A DNA stretch of 64,000 nt from Acanthaster planci (taxonomy: Eukaryota > Echinodermata > Asteroidea > Valvatida > Acanthasteridae), in assembly GCF_001949145.1 (NCBI RefSeq), contig NW_019091741.1, positions 3,124 through 67,123 on the forward strand, given 5' to 3'. This document shows, in pieces, positions 11,445 to 22,400 of this stretch. How positions within the stretch are numbered: the stretch's first letter is position 1; each line of letters opens with the position of its first letter. Made by a program: the position numbers and the translations under genes. Under the pieces are notes generated by a model. The model was not told where the DNA came from. It saw only the letters and a program-made list of their open reading frames with translations, and made no database searches.

Positions 11445-11620
11445 GACCAGATTAAGCACTCCCTCATCGGTTGAAAAGAGCCACGTTGGTGATTTGCTGG
11501 AAGCCAAGCGACCCCAGCATGTCCGTTTCATAGACGTCTATAAAGAAACCAACGAAGTGCAGTTCCCACCAAAGGAGCCTCCGTCGCTAAAAGGAGAATA
11601 GCACCCTCTCTCGAGCGTTT
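11445..11620 (+). repeat. Interspersed repeat family C, copy 2
   Basis: Contains AAGCACTCCCTCATCGGTTG, AAAAGAGCCA, CAACGAAGTGCAGTTCCCAC and CACCCTCTCTCGAGCG in the same order and spacing as copy 1, about 550 bp downstream of it on the same strand. Confidence 0.6.
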
Positions 11621-13276
11621 CGCTCGAGGTAGATAGATCAACCCTACCCTAAACACAAAACCCGTCGTGGTCATGAACCGAGTTGAGCCAACCAGCCGGA
11701 AAATGTTTTCATCCGCCCGACAGTTGATTTTTTTTACATATATACACCTGTTATTTGCTGCAATGTTGTAACTTATTCCATAAAGCTTTTATGTCTTCAA
11801 AGATGCCATAAACATTACAGAATGTTGGCGCCATGCTGAGAGTACTGAATTTTTAGGCTTAATACCACTTTAAGTCTAATAAAAGGGTGTGAACAGAACT
11901 GAAACTGTGAATTTTCAGTGCGCGTTCAAAAGGCTGTTAATGACAGCTTATTTTCAGGAATTCTCAACTGAACAGTTAATCATTACACTGATGCTGGGAC
12001 ACGGTTTGCAGGAAACCAAGTTTGCTGCAATGTGAGCATTAATTATTGATGAATGTATTACCGTAAAAATTGTGATTTGGAGTGTTATACCAAGTACAAA
12101 CAACAGTCCTCTGAGGAAAAACTGCCACTTGTTGCTCCTTTCAAAACGCACCGCCAAGGAGGGAAAGTGGCTGAAGGTTGGCCATAAGACAGGTAGCTTT
12201 TTCCTGCGCTGTTTTGCAGAAGAAATTTGCCGTCACTAGAACTGTAGGTCTCGGATGAGTCCATAAGTATGAGCCACCGAGTCAGGTCCTTTTAATTCTT
12301 CCACAAAAAATGTTTCGTTGAATTGGTACAGGTAGAAATTTTCCTCTTAATAAGTGGCTATAATTACTGAAATTCATTATCAGTTTTGCCCAAAACTGTG
12401 GAGGTTGTTGGTTAAATAACTTTCTAATGTTATACAAGTACGTAAAATAAACGGTCTTTTTTAAATTTAAATGCGTACAAAATCATATCTTTGTGACAAA
12501 CGATATCTCTACAAATAAAATACTTCCTCCATGAAAGCGTTAAAAATCATAAGAACCTAAAACTGGTTGAAAATTAAAATTAAAAAAATAAGAACTTAAT
12601 CCAAATTCAGCGTGGTAGCTACATTTCCGCAGTTCCGAAGCAAAAGTTGCCAAGCAGGAGAAATTCTCCGAAATATGTCGGTAGACAAGCCCTAACTATT
12701 GCAATGATAGTCCCAGCTAGATATGGGATGGAGGGGTACCCCCACATGCCCAATCCCTATACGCCCTCTAGACTATTGTTATCTAACACATTCCCTCCCC
12801 AAGATGTGTGAAAAGAATTCCTGTGGTTCTAAACAAGCAATGACCATCAGAAAGGTGTGTGTGTTGTGGGGCTGCTCTCCGTCCCATCTTGTTTCAAATG
12901 TTTGGATTGAGCATCAGACTCCTATGCACATTCCTGACGAGTCTAGTCCGGTGGTATTATTCCATTACTGCGTTGATGAAACGTGACAACGGACTGCCCC
13001 ATTCCCGGAGCATACGCTTCAGTCTATTCAGTTTAGCCGTGGAAGTTTAGCTTCGTAGGCGTTCCACCTGCATAGCCCCCAGCGATTGTTCAACGTGCGT
13101 TGTCCCATTACTTGTAGAAAACAGGAATCCCCAAGGCAACCTTCCAGTAGCAAAAAAAAGGACTCGTCGTGTCTTCATGTACAGCCTACGCTGGATGTGT
13201 TATGGCCCTTTGACGAAGCTGTTTAAGTGGATGGCTCTTCCGTTTAAAATCTAATTCAGGACTTTCTCTCCCCGTG
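11621..13276. other. Non-coding stretch downstream of the lectin gene
   Basis: No supported exon. The 3' untranslated region of the minus-strand lectin should fall in its right part, but I could not place a polyadenylation signal with confidence. Short frames near 12723-13050 have no domain or splice support. Confidence 0.35.
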
Positions 13277-13771
13277 TTACACCGCGTTGATCGGCATTTT
13301 ACACAGGTACGGCAAGGGAAAATGACAGCCAAAGTCATCCCAAGCGAACTCCCAAAAACACCCGCAGTGCTGGTTCACCGACTTGTTGTCGGGCTGGCCG
13401 TCTCGCCAGCCCTGGTAGGTCATGTTTGTCCCATCGCTCCAGACGAATGTCCCTTCCTCCGCTAGGTCGTTGCCCCCGAGCCAGACGAATTTGCCCAGTT
13501 CTCCCGTCTGCGGGACCAGGGACGTTTTCCACAACTGCAAGAGGAAGCTGTCCTCCCCGCTGCTGTGGATGGACGCCAGGTGCCCCTGGCCGCTGCGGGT
13601 GAAGAACTCCTGGCAGTGGTCCTCGGCGCTCTGCCACTTCTTGGGCAAGCCGAAGAAACGGTAGCAGTTGTCCCCGTAGCGAGTCCAGAACGGCGGACAG
13701 TCCAGATCAACCCCTTCAGCGAGGCCAAGGGCCAGGAGGAACAGTGCGCAGGAAATTGGCCAGGGTGTCAT
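13277..13771 (-). CDS. Secreted single-domain C-type lectin (QPD type)
   Basis: A 164-residue open frame with a signal peptide (residues 1-20, hydrophobic core L-F-L-L-A-L-G-L) followed by one complete C-type lectin domain in a single exon. Cysteines fall at 25, 36, 53, 136, 138, 149 and 157, the long-form arrangement plus one extra at 138. W-L-G is at 97-99, Q-P-D at 126-128 and W-D-D at 144-146. In this family QPD favours galactose over mannose. The usual glutamate two residues before Cys136 is Gln134, so calcium binding may be altered. N116-M-T is a possible glycosylation site. I chose the ATG at 13771 because a strong acceptor places the exon start at 13808, which excludes the earlier in-frame ATG at 13843. 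The C-terminal CKMP resembles echinoderm lectins. Likely an extracellular recognition or immune protein; ligand unknown. Confidence 0.88.
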   Translation of the reverse strand: MTPWPISCALFLLALGLAEGVDLDCPPFWTRYGDNCYRFFGLPKKWQSAEDHCQEFFTRSGQGHLASIHSSGEDSFLLQLWKTSLVPQTGELGKFVWLGGNDLAEEGTFVWSDGTNMTYQGWRDGQPDNKSVNQHCGCFWEFAWDDFGCHFPLPYLCKMPINAV

Positions 13772-13808
13772 GATGCAATATGTAGTTAAACAGGTTTTGT
13801 AAAATAAT
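13772..13808 (-). other. Lectin 5' untranslated exon segment after an acceptor
   Basis: On the minus strand TTTTCTTTTTGTTCAACAG immediately precedes 13808, a textbook acceptor. It implies a further untranslated 5' exon at higher coordinates and fixes the start codon at 13771. Confidence 0.6.
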
Positions 13809-14158
13809 CTGTTGAACAAAAAGAAAACATTATTTGTTTTCATTAAAGGAAAACATGAACATCACACAAACTACATGTATTAACATTAATTTTACAAGCA
13901 AGTAATCCAAATCGAACTTGCCAATGCCAAATTTTAGAATATTCATTATAAGAGAACTAATCTTAGAAAAACTTTAGTAAAAAGAGACGGCAGTGTATTT
14001 TTTTTCGACATAAAAAGTATTGGCGTGCAAGATTATTTTATGCCAGGTTGTAACGTAATCCAAGTGATGGAACTATTCGTTTCTGTCTGGGAGACCAAAT
14101 GCACTTGTATGTGAACTTGTACCAAATTCAGCCAGCCTTGTTTCAGTATTTAATCGGA

Positions 14159-14346
14159 CAAAATGTTGCATCCTGCTTCCACTTCAGCAGTTGTGTACAA
14201 AGTCTATGGGAGTGAAGAGAACAACATCGGTAAATGTTTCTCAGTCCAGAATTCGCGTACATGTCTTTCCAGCATTTCTGTAATGACTGACTTTTTTTGA
14301 GATGATATATGATGAAAAAGGGTGGAGTCAGGATGCAACATGTTTT
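14159..14346. mobile_element. Short inverted-repeat element (about 188 bp)
   Basis: The left end AAATGTTGCATCCTG (14161-14175) is matched by its approximate reverse complement at 14329-14346 (CAGGATGCAACATGTTT), with similarity continuing inward. The inside is non-coding. It lies just upstream of the lectin gene. Confidence 0.6.
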
Positions 14347-16496
14347 TTTCCGTAAACTATATGTGAGCCACACAACTTGAACAGACTCCTGTTGGGATTC
14401 TGCTGTGCCTATGACCCCTCATAATGATGCCAAAGCCGTTTAATAATGCAGATGCATTTGTAATATATTACCGGCATTCTTGGAAGAGTGGCATTTTGTT
14501 GAAAGGGCCGCATTTATTAACAGTGAGAAGCAGACTGGGTAATGAACAAAAAAATTCTTAGATGGAATACATCTCGAGCATCTCTTATACCATCGTCCTC
14601 ACGGTCTGCCGAAAAAGTTTCCAAAATTTGCTTTAAAGTCAACAAGACTATGAAAACGATGTCAAAGGATGTGTTTCAATAAACGATCCCCCCACAGGCA
14701 TCAAGAATATCAAGCCTGCAATTGTGCTCAACCCTTTGGATGGTTTCAACAATATTCAACAAGGTCTAAATCACTTGTATTGGCCATCAATGTTTGAGTT
14801 GCCCACCCCTAAACAACCCAGTGCATTTTCGTTTACCTAGTGCTCGATTTGTCGCAGATTATGCCCATCCTGCGTCGATTGTGTGCCTACACTGTGTTGA
14901 TGCGATTTTACCGTTATAGATCAATTATCCGGCAATGCAGTTTATGTTTTTGCCGCGGGATTCCTTTTACGAGCATATATAGAACGCCTAATATTTCACC
15001 GATTCAAAAAATGTGTGCCCTGAAAAAAGGGGACACACTGCACTAAAATACTCACGAAGTAATTTTGTGGTCCGGTCAGTTCTCTCGTGTTGTCGTCTAA
15101 TGATGATATTCAAGCGGTGATCACTCTGTGGAAGGGTGCGGCCCTCGTGCCCTCTATGCTTGCCGTTGATTGGTCGACTGGAATTGGTGCCCGCCCGCTG
15201 CCAGCAATCGCACACATCAAGTGAGCTTTTCCTTTGGGGTGGCAGTTTTGCTAATAAGAGGATGGCGCACCATCAGTGCACAGACGCACTTGAAACGTGC
15301 ATTGCTAACGCCGTTATGTTACGTAAAGGATAATACTTCAGCTATGCGTCATTCGCGGGAAGGAATGAGGTGATACGAAGTCCAGACGTCCACTCCTTCC
15401 CACAAATCGCGCGCTGGGGGTATCAGAAGAATCTACAGGTAACATCCACATATTAAAAAAAACTTCCGACATTATGGCATTATTTCAGCCAACTTAACGT
15501 CATTGAACTTCACAAGCGGCTATCTTACTGAGCCTAATACAAAGGCTTGGTTGTCACTGTGAGCCAAATCGTTTGTGGCAGCATTACTTACAAAATGACA
15601 CGCAGATCAATGATTGCTCTTGTATTTTGGCACTGTAAAATGGCCGCCAGGAATTCAGTAAAACTTGTATTAGAAGTCCATACTTTTTAATGTGGTGCCT
15701 GAAGTACCACGCTAGTCATGACACCTCAAAACTTAATTGACCCCAATTTAATTTTTTATACAATTATACAGTGTTGAAAACAGTTCTTTGTTATGGTTCT
15801 TTTGTTACCTGAAAATTGAAACAACACGTGAGTTTTCATTTACTGACTGAAATTGATTGATTGTTGAATTTCTACTGATGTTGTGCTTCGTGGATTATGG
15901 ATTGTTTTTACCAATATACATTGAATTAAGTATCTATATATGTATATATACCATAGTAACAGTCCAAAGTTGTAAAAAAAAAAAAGAAAACCACTTATCA
16001 AGTAAATTCGCGTTGCATTCACTTGCAGAGCAACTCATTCTTTTCAATATTATTCATTTGAAGCTGACCTCAGTTTAGTTCTTCAACGAAAGCCGTCCTC
16101 ATTTCTTCAATTTTGTTTTGTAGCATTTGGAATGCCAGTAAGCATCTCCGGCATCAAAACCAACAGAATGTTTTTGAGTTCTTGGTTAATTATGCAATGA
16201 AATGATCATTCCATAGGTAACCGGTATGCAAGATTACATAATTGATTCCAGGACTAAACCCAACCAAAGAAACACATGGAGGGCGTCCTGCAACTTCAAA
16301 GGCACTTTGAGCTCTGAGAACGATACTTGGTAACAAATTATTTTGGCTGGGTGTCCATGTTCTGCGCTTAAACTTCTCTACTGGCAGTGGATTGGAGGGA
16401 GGTATCAGTGAGGTAAGAGTGTAGCGGAAATAGAGGACTTTGGGGAGGGGTTTTTGTGGGGGATGATTTGACCGGCCATGACAATTAAGGCGAGAG
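14347..16496. other. Non-coding stretch, nothing recognised
   Basis: No exon with splice support and no clear repeat structure were seen. It could hold lectin promoter sequence toward its left end. Confidence 0.35.
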
Positions 16497-16775
16497 ATGA
16501 CACCTATGACACTATATAGGGGCGATGTTCACGATACAGATGTATTTTGTTTTTACATTCAGGCAGAATCTTATACAAGAACAGCATATTTATGGCTGTC
16601 TCATTTTGCTCCCCCTCTGAGTGATACTGAATGCATTTTGGTATTTGAGAAGTCCAAAAATTCTTCACAATCTGCTTTAATTGTTTTTCTCACCACAAAG
16701 CAGTGAGGGATGATTTAAAAGCCCATTCTCCCAGTCAAAAAGGGTTATCCCCCCCGGATTTTTACGCACACGGTA
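16497..16775 (+). repeat. Interspersed repeat family D, copy 1
   Basis: Ordered landmarks are a GGGGCGATGTTCA block, GAATGCATTTTGGT, AGTCCAAAAATTCTTCACAA, then CCCATTCTCCCAGTCAAAAA and a C-run. The same order recurs at about 21350-21530 and 44425-44630, and in reverse at 33825-34050 and 35190-35440. Class unknown. Confidence 0.5.
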
Positions 16776-18666
16776 GGTATCGAACATGACCATTGAATTT
16801 GCCTTTCTTCTATGAATTTGGAGGTTGAAACTGAGATCGATTTTTATTCACCCATTCAATAAACGGTGCTTTCAGTTCCACTCATCCCTATTTGGGACGG
16901 GGTACCAGTTTATTAATTTCGACACGTTTTCCCGCGAGAATGCCGCATCATCTGGATAGCCACGCTACCGTAGCGACGTCTGGATCCACATTCTCCTCAG
17001 ATACAGCATATTATCGTGCGAGTCCAGTCAGCTGGTTGCAGACTCCAGGCCCTCCAGAGGGCAGCAGAGTGAATCCGCATGTGACAAGAAGCTGCGACAG
17101 AAACCTTGCACACCGGGAAATTGCTTCAGGTGCTGACTCCAGTCTGTTCTTCCAGAAATTTTGACTTTTTTTCTCTTTTAATTGGAAAGCATCGAACTTT
17201 AGATACGGCGCTACATTTATCGCAACTGATCTCGAGGAGGGGAGTGAGCAAGAATGGATCCAGAACCCTTTTGGGGAGGCAAACTTTGGTTTTCTTTGTT
17301 GGGAGCAAAAACCTGAATTTTTCACCAGTAACCTTTTATGGCCTTTCTGCGGGGTGCGGCTTCGTGTTTGAAAAAAAATCCCCTCTCTCTCATAATTTTT
17401 CAACTAATCATTTTGCCCCTCTTTTTTGGGAGTGGGTGGCCCTCGGATCCGACGTCGTGGGAGAGGATTTCTCTAAGGATTGAAAAAATAGGACCATTGG
17501 GACAAAAACAACTTACCCTCACATGAACCCCAAACCTGGACGCGTCTCGGCAAGGTATTTAGCTCAAGGGGGGGTCCCAGTTTCCTAGTGCTTTAGACAC
17601 AATGCATTTGATGAATATAAGGCACAAATAAGTAACTTAGTTATTAAGTAATTTCGGACCTGCTAAAATCAAAATTTCAACCAGATCAACAATGTTAATT
17701 TCCATTTATAATCAGCTTATAATAATCTTAATGTGCTCGATCTGATGTTTCCGCAAGCTATTGCAAGACCCAAATCTATTCTCAGTGTTCGTGAAATTTT
17801 ACATTAAAAACAGCTCTCAAATCAATTGCTGTCTTGGTGACCCATAATGTAATGACCGTGATCAACGAGTTTTATCTCGGTCGATAAGTCATCCACACAG
17901 ACAGCGTCACCAAGGTAACACACAACGGCCCAACACACTTCAGCTGCGAACCTGTCAACACGAACTGACACCCGAGTGGGCTATGATTTGCGCAGACCGA
18001 TAAGTAGTGTAAGACTTGACCTTGTATGTTTGCCCCTCTCAATCTATCCGCCAACAAGCGATATTTTTTTATCACACAATATTCTGGGGATGGACTGCGT
18101 ACGTTCCTACTGGAAATGGTTTTATTACCAGCCATGAGAGGAGACTATTATTCACGCCTCTTGGAAGCTTCCCTTTGGAAAAACATCCCCCAGAGCCGCG
18201 ATTCTAACCTTTCTTCAAGTTGGGATTCCTTAGCGTGTTGTGTAAAAAAGATCGCCTCCCACGAAGGAGCAAATCCACTTAGTAAATGTGCATATAATTA
18301 CCAATCATCTTGCCGTTTGCACATACGAGTCATAGTTGCCATTTGAGGCCGATTTCATATTTACCCGTAATCAGTGTGCCTTTAATTGACACGTCCGGAT
18401 CACATCAAAAGCTACGGTTGTTACGGGCGTGAATTTGGGTCTTAATTAATTGAGAGAGGAAGTGGTGATGAATTGTTCAAAATCTGTTTTAAAGAAAGGG
18501 TGAAATCAGTGCATGTATTGGGAGCACATATTGCGTTTTTGGCGGGAGCGGAGTGCAAGCCCAACGAGGAAACTGAATCCCATCTCCACCCCCATTCCAC
18601 TGGGTCAGGAAGTAGTGATGCTTCCGTTTTTGTCCCGAAACCTACCTCAGGCCTGTATGGGTGAGG
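16776..18666. other. Non-coding stretch with long chance frames
   Basis: Overlapping frames on both strands at about 17011-17483 reach 130 codons but show no domain, no convincing splice context and low-complexity composition. I see no gene here. Confidence 0.35.
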
Positions 18667-18930
18667 GCTCATGGGCGTCGCCAGGATTTTTTTCCACGGG
18701 GAGGGGAGCAAACCATTTTGAACCCACAATGGGACAAATTAAAACAAACCTATAAATAAGATAAACTCATTAAAGGGTGGAGGGGCAATATTTTGAAGCA
18801 AATCCGTGACTTTCCTTCCCTTTTTTATCTCATTTCTATTTACTTCGTTTTTCGGCAACTTGTTTGTAATGTTCCCCCATTTTTTTCGGGGGGGTTCCCC
18901 CTCACCCTCATCCCTTGCGACGCCCATGAG
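18667..18930. mobile_element. Short inverted-repeat element, TIR CTCATGGGCGTCGC
   Basis: CTCATGGGCGTCGC at 18668-18681 is matched exactly by GCGACGCCCATGAG at 18917-18930, with G- and C-rich blocks next to each arm. The roughly 263-bp interior is non-coding, consistent with a MITE. Confidence 0.65.
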
Positions 18931-19271
18931 TGGGACGCTTTTCCTTTCCAATGATCATGCTACTACGAAACACTGTCAACCATTAACTCGTACGTTAAAC
19001 CAGAAAAAAAAAAGATTTCAGTAGTTGTCAGGGCAACATTTGTATTCTACTAATAAAAACACCTGTTTGTTTCGATAGAGCCAGCGACGTTGCGTGACCT
19101 TTCATTCTTTCTTCGCACAAGCACAAATGTTTGTTTACATAGGCCTACTCCCATTGTGATCTGATCAACCGAGTGGGTGCGGCGCGTTAATGGAGACCGA
19201 CCAACCCTAATCAGTCCCCGGTGGTATTTTTCGTATTGAAATTTCGGCTTAGCAACAAGTGGGACCGTTCT

Positions 19272-19439
19272 ATCATAGAGCTACGGGTTTGTAGCTCTAT
19301 GGTTCTATCATATTATAAGTACTGACCTTCGGTAAACAGCAGTCGATCGGTGCTATCGTGTTTACCTTGCCTGCGCGGCGTTTTTGGTCTCATTATCCGC
19401 CGTAATTAAGTGCCCGGCATTAAACTTACCACTCCTTGC
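19272..19439 (+). promoter_or_regulatory. Candidate promoter and leader of DEG/ENaC gene A
   Basis: A hairpin CATAGAGCTAC / GTAGCTCTATG spans about 19275-19302, followed by an AT-rich TATTATAAG at 19311. The first in-frame ATG of gene A is at 19440, so a start site near 19340 would leave about 100 bp of leader. This is inferred from position only. Confidence 0.3.
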
Positions 19440-22400
19440 ATGTATCATCAGGAGAGCGGCTCGCAGGAAGGACTGCATCTGGCCAAGCGGAAGGTTAGCC
19501 CGATGACCGTTGAGGATATCTCCGCTGAGGACGGTGCGGCGCCTGCGGCCCCGCCCGATCCGGCGGCGTCAGCCAAGCAGACAAGCCTGCTGTACGTGGT
19601 GAGCCACCGGCTGGCCGAGTCGGGAGCCCACGGTATACCCAACATCCAGCGGGCAAATTCCAACTTCAGACGGGTGGCGTGGACGTTGCTGTTCCTGGCT
19701 GGCTTTGGAATGTTCATTTACCAAGGCTGTGATCTGATTATCAAGTAGGTATTGAAATATGCTGATTCGAAGCTTTAAGAAATAAAGAAATCGTTCAGGC
19801 TCATGGCTCTCTCGTCATAATCTAATATCTTGATTTAATTGCAGAAGACGACGTGAAATCCACATGTAAAAAGAATTATTTTCCCTTACGTAAATTTACT
19901 GAAGAAAACAGAATGCCAAGTTTTTCCTACAATGAATGTTATTTGCAGGTTAAAACTTTATTTACATTGAATAATAATTCAACAATTTCAAATTAGTTTG
20001 CAAGTTTTGGAAATACGTGTATATATGTTATACAACAGATTTTTCTTATCAAAAGAGAAAAGCCTGCGTACCTTTCAACTGTTAGAGGAATTTTCAATGC
20101 ACAACGCTTACAACAAGTCTACTCGGTATGCAGTGTGCATTTGCTTATCAGTATTTGCCCTTTAAAATGTAAAGGAGATGCATAAAAATGCATACACGGA
20201 GCTTTGGGGAAACCTGTGACCAGCATCTGTCGCATGCCCTTTTTTCCCACGAAGATTTTTTAGCTTTCTTTTTCGAAGTGTATATCGTGCAGTGCAATAT
20301 CTAGGGGGAAACGAGGGCCAGATGTCCAGCACTGCATGAAGTGTTCGTTTGAAAAGTGCGGATTTGTTGCAGGTAGCTGGCTTTCCTAAAAGAGCTGTTT
20401 GTTGGTTCCCCCACCACATCCACATTTCCTCCGAAGGACACGATTTTGCAAGACCCTGTATATCCGAAAAAGTCACTACTGCCTAAGCTTAAGTCTGAAA
20501 TATTTTGAACCTGCTTACTTTAATATGCCATCATTAATGGTCGATTCACACATGAGCCTGCGTGGAGGAATCTTGAGTCCCATTTGTATCAAATTCAAAC
20601 CACTGTGGCTGTCACCAAAATATGGTACATAACGCTAATGTGGGTTGAGCCAAGTAAGAAGGCCAGTTTTTGCATAGATGGCAGGCGATGCCGGGAAGAA
20701 TTCCCAATTTTACTCATTTGAAATGCAGTGGCGTAAATCTGTGCGGGGAACTACAGTTGGGGTGGGGAGAGGGACGGGGGGTGTAAGGGGTGCCTTCCCT
20801 GGGGGGATGCTGACCCCATATGACACTGGGGGGGCGATGTTCATAGATGGATTTCACATTAGCGCCGTCAGCGCATATCCGCATCGAAACTGAGGCTCTC
20901 TGTGTTGAACTTCTTCGCGCGCGCCCGCGGAGTCGACGCAGTACATGCAGTATCCGGTTCGTAAGTGTGCCACCACTTCATTTGAAACCACGCCCACTGC
21001 CCAGATACACGACCATCGCAAGTGCGTTTAGTTGGCGGTATATTGCCGCTAATTTTTTCTTTGGATTTTACGTGTCGAATCATCGAAAATTTGCAGTCTG
21101 AAAAGTCTGAATTTAACATACATTTATGTATTTTGCGTTTTGACTCCTTAATTTCAATCGTCTGATCGTATTAAGAATTGAAGCTGGCACAAACAGCCTC
21201 GTTTTCAAACGCGGAAGTGCGCAGATCGACGCTGAAAGCGTCGTATTGGGATCCCTCTACAGGACAGGTGTACATCTGGCAGTAGGGGGTTGTGTATAGC
21301 ATTCCTGCAGAACCTCACCAGAACATCGAACCGGCGTAATTGTGTGTTTTAATTGTTCTCCATTTCCGATTGCTATTGAATACATTTTGGTTGATGGGTA
21401 GTCCGAAAAATTCTTCACAATTCGCCTTTTTCTCCTCGCAATGAAAACGCGGAGATAATTCAGTAGCTCCTCCCCTCCCAAAAAGGTTGGGGATATACCC
21501 CCATCCCCCGGGATTTTCACCCATGTTGACATGCCAGTTAAATTAGTTTGACGGGGACATTAGACACTTTGATAGGTTTCTACTGTGAATAACTCATTTG
21601 AGGGGTTGGGCATTCCGATATTGGACATTCACATAGGTTTTGACAGCGAATGTTTATTTTTTAATTGGACATCGAGGTAATACATATGGGGCCTTAGAAA
21701 CACAATATGATTGCCAAATGCCCAATATCAAACTCATTCAATTGTCATTCCTCCAATATCAAACTCATTCAACTCTCATTCGACCAATATCAAACTCATT
21801 GAATTCTCACTCTACCAATACAAACTCATTCAACCGTCGTTCCACTGACCGTTCTTTTCAGGTTTTACAAATGGCCATACAATGTCAACATTGAGGTGCG
21901 CACGCCAAAGAGGGTCGAATTCCCGGCCGTGACGTGGTGCAACCTCAACCCCATCCGGAAGGACGCGCTGGCGGACTTCACCGACCTACGCAGCTTATTG
22001 GAAGGGGGCTCCTCGAGCTGTGGCACCGCCGTCAATGCGACCTTTGGGGTGAGTCCATTAGATTTTCCATTTGTCTTAAATATCCCATCACGTACTTTCT
22101 TCTTTATACACTAATTAACCTGACATCGCAGTATTAAGGTTACTCTACAAGTAGCACAGTGCTGGTTTTTGTACAGTAAATATGTTTTCTTTTTCTTTTT
22201 TCTGTTTGGGGCGCTTATTTTATTCGTAATGAAATATTTATACATAATCTTTTCAAATGAAGGGCTATCCTGGTGACTGGGAATCGGCAGACATTGATTA
22301 CGAATTGGAAGATTGTACCAGCCAGACAGTCGACGCCGCCATCGATATCGTGGGGGCCATGCCGTACCAAGAGAGAGCTGTGACCGGACACAGGCTAAAC

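Noticed and set aside
13335-13728. Other-frame open stretches across the lectin exon
   Set aside because: They are shadows of the GC-rich lectin frame with no homology of their own.
17011-17483. Overlapping frames of 125-130 codons on both strands
   Set aside because: Both strands are open together, composition is low-complexity, and neither shows a domain.
19410-19439. Upstream extension of gene A exon 1 beginning with GTG
   Set aside because: A GTG start is not expected in an animal gene; the in-frame ATG is at 19440.
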